64,000 nt of DNA from an uncultured Paraglaciecola sp. (GTDB taxonomy: Bacteria > Pseudomonadota > Gammaproteobacteria > Enterobacterales > Alteromonadaceae): NCBI GenBank assembly GCA_947498355.1, contig CANMKA010000001.1:186001-250000 (forward strand), written 5' to 3'. A program made the translations under genes and the position numbers. Below are positions 28,092-36,856 of the stretch, piece by piece (within the stretch, counting starts at the first letter, position 1; the number at the start of each line of letters is the position of its first letter). The notes under the pieces are model-generated. The model made no database searches. It saw nothing but the letters and a program-made list of their open reading frames with translations, and was not told the origin of the DNA.

Positions 28092-28631
28092 TTATCCCCT
28101 AGTATCACAAGTTGATGTTACATTTTTTAAATGCACAACAAAGTTACAAGGTTTGTGAGACCCATCTAATTGTTCTTTCAGGATCCCTTCCCAAGCTGTT
28201 TTACATGCACCTGTTGAACCTGGCATGCAAAAAATCCCCGTCTTATTGGCAAAACCTGCTAAGGCCCGAGATTGCACGGTCGATGTACCTATTTCCGTGT
28301 AAGAGATAGCTCGAAATAGCTCACCAAACCCCTCTATGTTTTTGTCAAATAATACCGATACTGCTTCTGGTGTCATATCTCTAGGGGTAAATCCGGTTCC
28401 ACCCGTTACAAGTACGACCTGAATGTCGCTAGACGCAATCCAGCGCGAAACAATGGCGCGAATTTTATATTTATCGTCAATGACTATGTCTTTTTCGACA
28501 AGATTATGTCCTGCTTGGGTGGCAACAAGTGCTAAGTATTGCCCAGACGTATCCGTCTCTTCATCTCGCGTATCAGACACAGTCAATACCGCTATATTAA
28601 GTGCAGTTGGCTTTTTAATGTGCTCAGCCAT
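28092..28631 (-). CDS. moaB: MoaB, molybdopterin-binding (adenylyltransferase-type) protein
   Basis: The protein has 180 residues from the ATG at 28631, with AAGGA 7 nt upstream; longer in-frame starts would run through mobA. The MoCF-fold signatures are visible: [27 protein letters not shown] and [16 protein letters not shown]. MoaB/MogA proteins bind and adenylylate molybdopterin before molybdate insertion. The gene follows mobA by 1 nt and is 2 nt ahead of moaC. Confidence 0.93.
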   Translation of the reverse strand: MAEHIKKPTALNIAVLTVSDTRDEETDTSGQYLALVATQAGHNLVEKDIVIDDKYKIRAIVSRWIASSDIQVVLVTGGTGFTPRDMTPEAVSVLFDKNIEGFGELFRAISYTEIGTSTVQSRALAGFANKTGIFCMPGSTGACKTAWEGILKEQLDGSHKPCNFVVHLKNVTSTCDTRG

Positions 28632-28632
28632 G

Positions 28633-29259
28633 TTATTTCCTTGATGGTAAGTATGAGGGTGACAATGACTGCTCTTGACAGAACGATTGCCACTGTTTGG
28701 GTGTGTTAACATTAATAAGTTGTCGCTCATCGGCAAAGGCAAAGGATTGACCAGAAAAAGCGTTAAAGAAAGCGCGAACCGATAAGCCTTTGTGTTTTCT
28801 CGACTCAGTTACATGCGTTGCTACAAATAAATCCTTGAGATAAGGTATTGCACCCGCTTCAACTAATTTTTTTATGCAGATATACATGGGCAAGTACCCG
28901 TGATTTAAGCAGGCAAGTCCACGACTCTTACGTCCCATGACAATTAACTCTTCAAGGCTATTTGCTCTGACATTTGGCATATCGACTGGCAAAATAAGCA
29001 ACTCGGATATCTGCTGTTGAAAGCTATACTGAATACACGTATAGATCGCGCCAAGGGGGCCTTTATTTGCATATTCGTCCTTAATCGCCCCTGATATCTT
29101 ATTGCTACTTATCCAAACTTGTTGGCAATCATCTAGAGAAGCTAACAGCTGACAGTTTTTTTCGAGCAAGGTTTGGCTATCGCCCGGCCTAATTAACTGG
29201 GCTTTATCTTTCCCCATACGGCTTGATAACCCGCCAGCTAATACTACGCCAACCAACAT
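28633..29259 (-). CDS. mobA: MobA, molybdenum cofactor guanylyltransferase
   Basis: The protein has 208 residues from the ATG at 29259; an in-frame TTG at 29271 overlaps moaA. The nucleotidyltransferase signature LAGGLSSRMGKDKAQL is near the N-terminus, then GPLGAIYT and PVDMPNVRANSLEEL (metal-binding Asp). MobA transfers GMP from GTP to molybdenum cofactor, giving the dinucleotide form used by DMSO-reductase-family enzymes. Together with the MocA-like gene at 9.7 kb this suggests that the cell makes both guanine and cytosine forms (inference). Confidence 0.92.
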   Translation of the reverse strand: MLVGVVLAGGLSSRMGKDKAQLIRPGDSQTLLEKNCQLLASLDDCQQVWISSNKISGAIKDEYANKGPLGAIYTCIQYSFQQQISELLILPVDMPNVRANSLEELIVMGRKSRGLACLNHGYLPMYICIKKLVEAGAIPYLKDLFVATHVTESRKHKGLSVRAFFNAFSGQSFAFADERQLINVNTPKQWQSFCQEQSLSPSYLPSRK

Positions 29260-29260
29260 A

Positions 29261-30229
29261 CTAACCGCCAAGCATAGCTAAGTGAGTCGTGGCACCTGTG
29301 TAGCCGTCTTGAAGCCAGTGGGTCGCCTCTTTATCAGATAACAGCTGGGTTAGTTGCGCGACTAACTTATCGCTACTTTGTTCGGCAAGAGACGGACGAA
29401 TATCTAATCCCTGTTCAGCAAACAAGCATAAGTGAAGTTTACCCGTGGCCGAAATACGCAAGCGATTGCAGCTTGCACAAAAGTCTTTACTGTATGGCAT
29501 GATCAGACCAAACCGCCCAAGGTAATCTGGGTGAAAGAACTCTTGAGCTGGGCCTGCTGTTTTTGAACGTATTTTTTGCGTCCAGCCATCTTTTATTAGC
29601 TGCTCTTTTATAGGCATGCCAGATACATGATTCTTATGGAAAAAATTGAGGTTGTCGCCGGTTTGCATCAATTCAATTAAACGCATGCTGACAGGCGTAT
29701 ATTTGATCCAATTAAAGAATTGGGTCAATTCAAATTGGTTGTACTGCTTTAACAAAACTGCATTCACTTTAACATCTATGCCTAGTGCTAACGCTTTATC
29801 AATTCCGCGCAGAATAGAGTCAAGTTTGTCGTGACCAGTAATGGCGGCGAACATCTTAGGATCTAAGCTGTCAATACTCACATTGATTGAAGACAGGCCA
29901 GCCGCTACCCAGGTTTCGATGTCCGATTCGAGCTTATAACCATTGGTGGTCATAGTGACATGCTCTATGCCTTTGGTTTGGGCGCAAATACCAATAATCT
30001 CGGCCAAGTCTCTTCGCAAAGCAGGCTCGCCACCAGTTACGCGTACCTTGCTTGTACCTAATTTAGCAAAGCCCGCCACTAGAACACGGATTTCCTCTAC
30101 CGACAAAAAATCTCTTTTGGTATCGCATGCATACCCATCGGGCAAACAATAATCACAAGAGAAATTGCACACGTCAGTAATCGACAACCGCAGATAATGA
30201 AACCTACGGCCATACTTATCTTCTAACAT
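29261..30229 (-). CDS. moaA: MoaA, GTP 3',8-cyclase
   Basis: This 322-residue radical-SAM enzyme carries out the first step of molybdenum-cofactor synthesis. The SAM cluster Cys are 21, 25 and 28 (CNFSCDYC). The C-terminal GTP-binding cluster Cys are 251, 254 and 268 (CASCNRLRIS, LHLC). The C-terminal GG required for activity is present (MLGG). It is the first gene of moaA-mobA-moaB-moaC-moaD-moaE, all with overlaps or gaps of 4 nt or less. The leader has a perfect 11-bp hairpin (30254-30278) and mobile-repeat relics. I see no convincing Moco riboswitch. Confidence 0.96.
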   Translation of the reverse strand: MLEDKYGRRFHYLRLSITDVCNFSCDYCLPDGYACDTKRDFLSVEEIRVLVAGFAKLGTSKVRVTGGEPALRRDLAEIIGICAQTKGIEHVTMTTNGYKLESDIETWVAAGLSSINVSIDSLDPKMFAAITGHDKLDSILRGIDKALALGIDVKVNAVLLKQYNQFELTQFFNWIKYTPVSMRLIELMQTGDNLNFFHKNHVSGMPIKEQLIKDGWTQKIRSKTAGPAQEFFHPDYLGRFGLIMPYSKDFCASCNRLRISATGKLHLCLFAEQGLDIRPSLAEQSSDKLVAQLTQLLSDKEATHWLQDGYTGATTHLAMLGG

Positions 30230-30253
30230 AAAACGTCAACACCTTTCCAAAGT

Positions 30254-30278
30254 TAAAGTTATGCGTGGCATAACTTTA
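30254..30278. promoter_or_regulatory. Hairpin in the moaA leader
   Basis: TAAAGTTATGC pairs perfectly with GCATAACTTTA around a GTG loop, 25 nt upstream of the moaA start codon. Neither flank carries a T-tract. It would hold the region just before the ribosome site in structure and could influence translation; it adjoins the left end of the older MITE-like copy. Confidence 0.45.
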
Positions 30279-30390
30279 GGCGCAGCTGATCTTCTCTGTA
30301 TACTTTTCGTTTTAATTAAACGCCTCTTAGTTAAGGCATAACATTAGGCGATTTATAGAAGGCAAAATGCTATAACAAAACATAAAAATT
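30278..30390. mobile_element. Diverged MITE-like element, copy A (right end lost)
   Basis: The left end (AGGCGCAGCTGATCTT, then TGTATACTTTT) matches the left end of copy B at 30669. The interior also matches: TTAG(T/C)xAxGGC, an ATTAGGCG-like block, then GGCAAAATGCTAT against GTCAAAATGCTGC. The right terminal repeat is not recognisable. No coding capacity. It sits directly in the moaA leader. Confidence 0.6.
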
Positions 30391-30563
30391 GTTTAAATAT
30401 CGCAAATTTCACTGCGAAAAAATTCAGAATAGATTCACAACGCCTAAGGGAGGCTGGTTAATTTCTCTTCCAACCCTGGTTTATTCAATCAGCGATCAAA
30501 TAAACGGCTGAGTCACCCTATTTGTAAAAACGTAGGTCAAACAGCTCGGAGTTATTATGGACC

Positions 30564-30581
30564 TCTAAGGTTAACCTTAGA
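30564..30581. promoter_or_regulatory. 18-bp perfect palindrome upstream of moaA
   Basis: TCTAAGGTTAACCTTAGA reads the same on both strands, with no spacer. It is too tight to form a stable hairpin, so a dimeric DNA-binding protein site is a reasonable guess. It does not resemble the ModE site I know. It is about 335 bp from moaA and lies between the two MITE-like copies. Confidence 0.35.
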
Positions 30582-30668
30582 AATATTCAACCCTGATTAT
30601 ACCCATAACCCAGAAGTGTCGGTATTACTTATTTATCACAAATAAGCAATTTATGTAGAATGGTATAC

Positions 30669-30809
30669 AGGACGTGTTGATCTTTTTTGTATACTTTTTA
30701 TTCTATACTTCGTGAAATATAAAAGCTTTTTAGTCACGGCGCAGCATTGAAGGCCTATTGATATGAGTCAAAATGCTGCAAAAAAATATAGAAAAGATCA
30801 GCACGCCCT
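30669..30809. mobile_element. MITE-like element, copy B, with terminal inverted repeats
   Basis: This 141-bp non-coding segment has a left end AGGACGTGTTGATCTTTT. The right end, reverse-complemented, begins AGGGCGTGCTGATCTTTT, so the ends are inverted repeats of about 30 bp with mismatches. An inner inverted pair GCAGCATT/AATGCTGC (30742-30749, 30772-30779) adds a hairpin. The right end provides part of the TAG stop codon of the adjacent PAS-GGDEF gene. No transposase is present; a partner insertion sequence elsewhere in the genome would be needed. Confidence 0.7.
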
Positions 30810-31803
30810 AGTCAGCTAACATGATTTTATTTCGACCAGAAGATTTGGCCTGATACACGGCCGTATCTGCGGCACAAATAAGGCTTTCAGATGTCATATA
30901 TTTTCCGCCCAACTCACAAGCAATACCCTGACTAACCGTAATGCGTTGAGTAACAGGCAAACCAAACTCAGATAAATCTAAGTTGGCAATTTTATATTGA
31001 ATGAGTCCCGCAATTCCTTGAGCTTGTTGGATGTCACAGTTGGGTAAAATTAGCGCAAACTCTTCTCCCCCATATCGAGCTGCCATGCAATTTCGGGTGG
31101 GTAAATACGCCTCCAAAACCTCAGCGATTTTACGTAGACATTTATCACCACACACATGCCCGTATTGATCATTAATGTTTTTGAAGTAGTCGACATCTAT
31201 GATGATTAGCCCTACTGATACTGCTTTCATTTTGCATTGATACCAAGTGTTTTGTAGCATTTGATCCAGAGCATAACGATTGGCTAACCCAGTCAAATGG
31301 TCTGTATAGGCTTGTCGGCGTAGGTTTGAGAGTTGCTTTTTGTGTTCGGTAAGATTGTGTAACACGCCTACCACTAAGTTATCAGTTTGCTTTGACATAC
31401 CAGCCAAACTAGAAATTGATAGGTCTGCTTCTAGCCAAGTGCCATCATCACGTTGAATGAGGATCTCATTAGGACCAAATTGGTCTCGGGCATCTCCCTC
31501 CTGTTCAAACCAAGTTGCGAGGGAATACTCGTACTTCTCTTTACAGTTTACATGTAAGAATCGTAACCAGTTCTGGCCAATTAGATTGTCTCTAGGCTGC
31601 CCAAAGAATTGTTCTGTTAAAGGGTTAACGGCCTCTATCACGCCCTGCTGATTTGCAATAAAGATCCCCTCAGCAATGAAGTTAATCATATTCATGACCG
31701 AGCTAATACTTTGATCATAAATCGGCTTCGACAGTGCTTTAAATAGTGGATGTGACTCGGTTAATGCTGAATGGCTGGTGTACTTGTCTTGCTGAACAGA
31801 CAT
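30808..31803 (-). CDS. PAS-GGDEF diguanylate cyclase
   Basis: This 331-residue soluble protein has an N-terminal PAS domain (about 38-155, with IAEGIFIANQQGVIEAVNP and a PAC-like segment) and a C-terminal GGDEF domain (about 165-331) with the intact active-site YGGEEF. The ending GRNKIMLAD is complete for a GGDEF domain. It likely makes c-di-GMP in response to a ligand or redox signal at the PAS domain. I see no RxxD inhibitory site before GGEEF. The stop codon is formed at the very edge of the MITE-like element, suggesting insertion right at the gene end. Confidence 0.88.
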   Translation of the reverse strand: MSVQQDKYTSHSALTESHPLFKALSKPIYDQSISSVMNMINFIAEGIFIANQQGVIEAVNPLTEQFFGQPRDNLIGQNWLRFLHVNCKEKYEYSLATWFEQEGDARDQFGPNEILIQRDDGTWLEADLSISSLAGMSKQTDNLVVGVLHNLTEHKKQLSNLRRQAYTDHLTGLANRYALDQMLQNTWYQCKMKAVSVGLIIIDVDYFKNINDQYGHVCGDKCLRKIAEVLEAYLPTRNCMAARYGGEEFALILPNCDIQQAQGIAGLIQYKIANLDLSEFGLPVTQRITVSQGIACELGGKYMTSESLICAADTAVYQAKSSGRNKIMLAD

Positions 31804-32015
31804 ATAAATAATCCCAATAAACTTACAAACGATGACAATATGGTTTTCATCTTAAGTAAATTTATGGTGCTTAACCTTCCCCTAACCTTCTTATTGTAAG
31901 TATTTGTTTTATATTAATTTAGTTGAAATTATTTTTGTGTGAATAGGCCGTAATTGTAGAGAAAAACTAACTTTAGACGCGTTTAAACAGCGCCTAAGTA
32001 AGAGTAATAGGTAAG

Positions 32016-32393
32016 TTAGTTAGGCACACTTCTAAGGATAGGATCAGGGCTAATATAACTTTTAGATAAGTCATTATTTTTAATCACTACTAACTTAATC
32101 GAAATAGTTTGGGTGGTTTGGTTATGATCACATATAGAAACACTTTGTTGATCCGGTGAGATAACAGTCACGAAATCTAACGGATCTTTAGCCTCTATAA
32201 TAGGAGCCGCAAATCGTAAATTACCTTTAGTGTTAACTAAAGTGTAAGTAACAAGAGTATCTGTTTCAGTGATGTCAGCAGAGCCGTCTGTTTCACGTCC
32301 CTTGTGGTTAAAATACGTAAACTTTGGCTTTTTCTTAGTTAAGTCTACTTCTACTCTAAACACTTTAGATGGATTAATACTTGATTTGCTCAT
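32016..32393 (-). CDS. Small conserved-type protein, possibly DP-EP family
   Basis: This 125-residue protein has no signal peptide or membrane helix. It looks beta-rich, with alternating hydrophobics (FRVEVDLTKKKPKFTYF, TLVTYTLVNTKG, ISIKLVVIKN). The C-terminal ISPDPILRSVP recalls what I remember of the DP-EP family of marine gammaproteobacteria, but that link is weak. It follows the winged-helix STAND gene by 33 nt with AAGGA before its ATG, so co-transcription is likely. It may be the partner or output of that regulator (inference). Function unknown. Confidence 0.6.
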   Translation of the reverse strand: MSKSSINPSKVFRVEVDLTKKKPKFTYFNHKGRETDGSADITETDTLVTYTLVNTKGNLRFAAPIIEAKDPLDFVTVISPDQQSVSICDHNQTTQTISIKLVVIKNNDLSKSYISPDPILRSVPN

Positions 32394-32426
32394 ACTGTTG
32401 TTTCCTTATTTCATTGTTATTAAACT

Positions 32427-35400
32427 TTAGTTACCAAGTTTGCGCACATCGCACATGTTAGCGACACGTCTATCACGTTCTGCAAGTTCAATATTATGTG
32501 TTTGAACGTGTAATGACTTTAACATTGTTTTAACCTGACCACAGTAAAGGGTATGCTTACCATTATCCAAGGCAAAACTTAGCTCTGCTTGAGCAAGTTT
32601 TACGTCTATCTTGGCGGTCAACGTATCGAAATCATCTTGGGCGGTGGTTAACCTCTGCAACGCAATAGCAATAACCTCGTTACTCTTTTGCCATTTTCCC
32701 GTGATTTGATAGTACCGAATCAAATCTATCAAACTAAACACTCGCACGACTTGTTGTAAATCCATACCATCTATTTGAGCATTAATCTTGTTAACCCAGT
32801 CTTGGTCCACGGTTTGATTTAAATAGTTAGCAAGGCGCAGTTTTAGAATTCGCACACTCAGCAAATTCTGAGTCCACAAGGCATTATGCTTGTCTTGAGC
32901 CAGAGCTGATTCAAACAAGGTAACTGCTTGCGTCGCTTTAACATCTGCTAAAACATACTTTTCTTGCAACATTAGGATCCTAGCTTGATGCCAATACGAG
33001 TAAGCCAAAAGCTCCAAAAAATTAGCGTTGCCAGCATTTTCCGTTAACAGGCGCTCTAAATCATGTTGAACCTGATTATGAATTGATAGGGCCTTATCTG
33101 CGTGACCCAAATGTAATTCGGTCAACGCAATCCAGGCATTGATATCTGCACGGACCGACTGCACAGAGGCATCTTTAGGATTAGGTTGCAACACACGATC
33201 GATTTGCATTAACGAGTATTCAAAGGCTTCTTTTGCTTTTGGATAAGCATGCTCTTTTAAGGCTAAACTGCCTATTGTGACATAGGCGTACCCTAGTTCT
33301 AACCAAGAATCTGGGTTATCGGGTTGTCTATCACTCATGGCCTGACTGTAGTCGCGATAAGCACTAAACTGTTGATTGGCTTGGGCTATATTTCCATCTT
33401 GAAGGGCCAACTGGCCTAACCAAAAGGCACTCGCACCGAGCATTTTTAACACTTCAACATTGGCTTTATTTTGCTGATACGCTTGTATCAGCACCTCATA
33501 CGCTGAGCTAAACGCATCCTTAGCCTCAACAACACTGCCCCGAGAATAAGCTACCTCTCCCATTGCAATTAACGTTTGCCCGTGTTGAATGTGAGAAGCC
33601 TGACGCAAAGGCCTGTCAACTAAAGAAAACAGAGGTTCCGGTTTGTCTTGCTGCTCAACAAAGTAAGCCAATGCCTTGTTGCTAATACCATCTAATAGAT
33701 CCAAGCGTTTAACGCTGCGCAATTTGTCGGCAAAATCTCCTACCATAAATCCTAAAAGCGACTCAGCCTCCAAGCGTTTTTGCTGAGCATACTTCTCGGT
33801 TTGGTAGCTATTAACACTCATCACAATAGATAAAACAGTCAAACCGAATAGTAGTCCAATCACCCCACGCCTTGACCAAAGCATGAATCGAAATCGTGTA
33901 ACAGACGCGTCTATAAATGCTTCTTCTATTTCATCTAACACAAAAACAGGATCGTTTTTTAGCCTGAGGCTTTCTCTTAGTGGTTTACCTTTAGGCAGTA
34001 AGTACGAGCGACTTTTACCTTCCTTAAGCCATTTCCTACTGGCTTCTGACAAGCGACATTTAATCATTAAGCCTTGTTGATGGGTTTTTATCCACTGACT
34101 CGCCCTCGGCCAACAACGTAATAGCGCTTCGTGAGCCAGACTAAAGCACGCTTGGTTCTGTTTTAAATGAGATACTAACAAACGACTATCTACTAAGGCT
34201 TCGACTAATTTGGTTGGAGCATCATTTTTCAGCTCAGACCAACGCCCGGCTTTACTCGTAACCGTCTCCCCATCTGGGTTTATAGTGACTAACCGTGATA
34301 ACAAAAATCCAAGCTGATTTTGTTGGTGTTGAGGGAGATTCAAAAAAACGTCTTCGGCTTTTTTACCAATAGCACCCTCTATTCCTCCCAATTGGTGGTA
34401 TACCTCATAGGTAAGCTGATTATTTTCTCGCTTTAAGTAGAGCTCTTGCAGGGTATATTGCAGCATGGGCAATGAATCGGGGTTACTTGCTGCCTCATCA
34501 CACAAAATTTCGTCTAACCGAATAGCGGTAACCGGGTCGGCAGACCAAGTTAATCCAGCGACTTTTGCTGGTGAACGGATCATTTGCATCAACTCACTGC
34601 GAGTAGGCGCAAGTAAATCAAAGTGCGAACCGCTTTCTTTTCCTTGCATCAAACTGGCATGCTCAGCAACCAGAGGATAAAAATCGTTACGACAAGCACT
34701 TACTACAATAATGAGCTTAGAAATCGCAAAAATATTCATTAATGCAATAAAGCTATGCCGCTCCTGATGGGAAAAAATAGGCGAAGATAACAGGACTTCC
34801 AAACGGTCAATAAAGACAAACAGTTTTGCGTCCGCGCAATGGTATTCCTCCTGTATATTCTGTTTCTCTAGCGCAGTTTGACACCGCTCTAGTAAACCCT
34901 GCAAATCTGTTTGTAGGGCAGTACCGATTTGCTCAGCACTCATACCTTCAAAAACAGGCTCGCCCTCGACATCCCAATCGACTAGAGCTGAGCCAAAGTC
35001 AGTAAATAACCGCCCCTTCGATACATCGGCAATATCAATACTAGTATGACTCTCTACTCTAAATCCATCATAGCCAGAGGCCGACATTAAATTGGGCAAA
35101 AGGCCCGCATTGACTAGAGATGATTTGCCTGTACCACTAGGGCCGAGTATTAGTAGAAAACCATGATTATGACCAACCTGAATAGACAAACGGCCTAATA
35201 AATTAGCAATTTGTCCATTACGGCCAAAAAATATTTGAGCTTCAGATGATTCGAACGCGCTTAATCCAGGAAAAGGAGATTTAGAGTAAGTACCAGCCTG
35301 AATCTCATCGAGCTCGTCAACCAGTGGCTTCTTTACGTGTGCAATAACACGATAGCCCCGTTTGCGAATTGTTTCTATATAGTCAGGAGCGCTGGCTTTA

Positions 35401-35642
35401 TCTCCTAGAGCCTTACGTAATTGAGTAATGGCTTTGTGTATTGGGTTATCGCCAATTTCTAGGTTACCCCAGCATTTGTTAAGTAACTCATCTGCGCTAA
35501 ACACCTCTCCTGGCTGGCTACAAAGCAATATTAAAACATCCATTGCTTTAGGTTCTAATGCCTTCTTGTTTTGTCCACAACGAACCAAGTTACTTTTGGG
35601 CGTCACTTGCCATTTGCCAATAAAAAAGGGATTTTGGTTCAT
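32427..35642 (-). CDS. Winged-helix / STAND-NTPase / transmembrane / repeat regulator
   Basis: This 1071-residue multidomain protein has an OmpR/PhoB-type winged helix at about 5-102 (ALEPKAMDVLILL, then IETIRKRGYRVI). A STAND-type P-loop NTPase follows at about 124-525, with Walker A GPSGTGKS at 167-174, Walker B FVFIDRLEVL (Asp279), and the HEALLRCWPRASQW element near 504-517. A transmembrane helix lies at about 593-612. The last about 450 residues are helical TPR-like repeats, placed by topology outside the cytoplasm. The plan resembles CadC/ToxR-like membrane regulators with an ATPase switch inserted. Target genes are unknown; the downstream small gene is the best guess. Confidence 0.85.
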   Translation of the reverse strand: MNQNPFFIGKWQVTPKSNLVRCGQNKKALEPKAMDVLILLCSQPGEVFSADELLNKCWGNLEIGDNPIHKAITQLRKALGDKASAPDYIETIRKRGYRVIAHVKKPLVDELDEIQAGTYSKSPFPGLSAFESSEAQIFFGRNGQIANLLGRLSIQVGHNHGFLLILGPSGTGKSSLVNAGLLPNLMSASGYDGFRVESHTSIDIADVSKGRLFTDFGSALVDWDVEGEPVFEGMSAEQIGTALQTDLQGLLERCQTALEKQNIQEEYHCADAKLFVFIDRLEVLLSSPIFSHQERHSFIALMNIFAISKLIIVVSACRNDFYPLVAEHASLMQGKESGSHFDLLAPTRSELMQMIRSPAKVAGLTWSADPVTAIRLDEILCDEAASNPDSLPMLQYTLQELYLKRENNQLTYEVYHQLGGIEGAIGKKAEDVFLNLPQHQQNQLGFLLSRLVTINPDGETVTSKAGRWSELKNDAPTKLVEALVDSRLLVSHLKQNQACFSLAHEALLRCWPRASQWIKTHQQGLMIKCRLSEASRKWLKEGKSRSYLLPKGKPLRESLRLKNDPVFVLDEIEEAFIDASVTRFRFMLWSRRGVIGLLFGLTVLSIVMSVNSYQTEKYAQQKRLEAESLLGFMVGDFADKLRSVKRLDLLDGISNKALAYFVEQQDKPEPLFSLVDRPLRQASHIQHGQTLIAMGEVAYSRGSVVEAKDAFSSAYEVLIQAYQQNKANVEVLKMLGASAFWLGQLALQDGNIAQANQQFSAYRDYSQAMSDRQPDNPDSWLELGYAYVTIGSLALKEHAYPKAKEAFEYSLMQIDRVLQPNPKDASVQSVRADINAWIALTELHLGHADKALSIHNQVQHDLERLLTENAGNANFLELLAYSYWHQARILMLQEKYVLADVKATQAVTLFESALAQDKHNALWTQNLLSVRILKLRLANYLNQTVDQDWVNKINAQIDGMDLQQVVRVFSLIDLIRYYQITGKWQKSNEVIAIALQRLTTAQDDFDTLTAKIDVKLAQAELSFALDNGKHTLYCGQVKTMLKSLHVQTHNIELAERDRRVANMCDVRKLGN

Positions 35643-35949
35643 GTATTTAGAGTGCTCAATCTAGCCTAACAAAAAATTGCGATAAAATGTGTTTTCTACT
35701 CTAGCTCAACTAAAGGATGGAAGTCTGTAGTTTATACAAAAACGTCGTAATTTTTACACAAGTAATATCTAAGGTGTTTGGTGTTTGCTAAAAAGACGGT
35801 GATTTAGTATGCATCCAATTGCCCCTTTATAATGACATGGCTACATAGAGCGAGGTACATTTTGCAAAGTTGCACGATTTGGCACGTAAGTTGATGTAAA
35901 TAACTTGAACATAGATTATTGATCAGCAATATCTAATGTTGAACAATCG
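35643..35949. other. 307-bp divergent intergenic region
   Basis: It lies between the STAND regulator (-) and the glucosylglycerate operon (+) and should hold both promoters. A TATAAT is present near 35827 and a TTGAAC near 35906, but I cannot assemble a convincing promoter. No RNA gene or repeat seen. Confidence 0.4.
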
Positions 35950-36855
35950 GTGACAACCACATGGATACCCGTTTTTATGCTAATTAGTGAGTTTATACGC
36001 GCTCAAAAGCTTCCAGAAAGCTTCTTAACAACAGTACAGCAACATTTCATTCCCTTGGCCAATGAAATCAATACGCACCACAACAGTGCAAATAAACCCT
36101 ATTTTGTGGGCGTGAACGGTTGCCAAGGCTCGGGAAAGTCTACCTTGTCCGAATTTTTGAAAGTTTATATCGAGGGTACATTCGGTAAATCTGTAGAAGT
36201 TATGTCCCTTGATGACTTTTATTTTGACCAAGCTAAACGCACGACATTAGCGAATGAGGTCCATCCCCTGCTAATTACACGCGGTGTGCCTGGTACTCAC
36301 GACACTCAATTGGCTAAAGAAGCACTTCAAAACCTCAAACAAAACATTTTCCCAGTAAACATACCCAGATTTAATAAAGCCACAGACAACCCCAAACCCA
36401 AAGATCAGTGGACTGTGTTAACTGAACAAGTTGATATCGTTATCTTTGAAGGATGGTGTTGGGGTGTTCAAGCGCAACCTGAAGTAGACCTAATTAATCC
36501 CGTCAATGAGCTCGAGCGAGAAAAGGATCCTAAAGGTACATGGCGAATGTTCGTCAACCAAGAATTAACTAAAAACTATCACGAGCTGTACAGCTTTATG
36601 GATAAATGGGTGATGTTCAAAGCCCCATCGTTTGGTGATGTCTATGCTTGGCGTTTAGAGCAAGAGCAAAAATTGTTAGCGTCTCTTGGTGATAATGATA
36701 AGTCGGGTGTTATGAGTCCTGCACAAATTATGAACTTTATTCAACATTATCAAAGGTTAACCGAACATTGCTTGCAATCATTACCTCCACTGTGTGACCA
36801 TGTTTTTGAATTGAACAAGCAAAGACAAATTATTGCCCATCAGGCTAAGGCATAG
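35950..36855 (+). CDS. P-loop kinase, probable glycerate kinase (GLYK type)
   Basis: This 301-residue kinase has Walker A GCQGSGKS (57-64 in the long form), then VMSLDDFYF, GVPGTHDT and VIFEGWCWG. These match the plant/yeast-type D-glycerate 3-kinase and uridine-kinase-like group. It is the first of four tightly packed genes for glucosylglycerate metabolism, where phosphorylating glycerate would supply or recycle 3-phosphoglycerate. The start is uncertain: GTG at 35950 or ATG at 35977; neither has a clear ribosome site. The following gene begins 1 nt after its stop. Substrate is inferred from family and context. Confidence 0.78.
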   Translation: MTTTWIPVFMLISEFIRAQKLPESFLTTVQQHFIPLANEINTHHNSANKPYFVGVNGCQGSGKSTLSEFLKVYIEGTFGKSVEVMSLDDFYFDQAKRTTLANEVHPLLITRGVPGTHDTQLAKEALQNLKQNIFPVNIPRFNKATDNPKPKDQWTVLTEQVDIVIFEGWCWGVQAQPEVDLINPVNELEREKDPKGTWRMFVNQELTKNYHELYSFMDKWVMFKAPSFGDVYAWRLEQEQKLLASLGDNDKSGVMSPAQIMNFIQHYQRLTEHCLQSLPPLCDHVFELNKQRQIIAHQAKA

Positions 36856-36856
36856 T

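Noticed and set aside
28632..28742. N-terminal extension of MoaB
   Set aside because: It overlaps mobA in another frame. The ATG at 28631 has AAGGA at good spacing and matches the family start.
30230..30330. Moco riboswitch upstream of moaA
   Set aside because: The region has a simple hairpin and repeat relics. I could not find the multi-stem Moco layout as I know it.
32427..35642. STAND protein as an Avs-type anti-phage defence gene
   Set aside because: It starts with a DNA-binding winged helix and has a membrane helix rather than a nuclease or other effector, and no defence genes are near. A regulator fits better.
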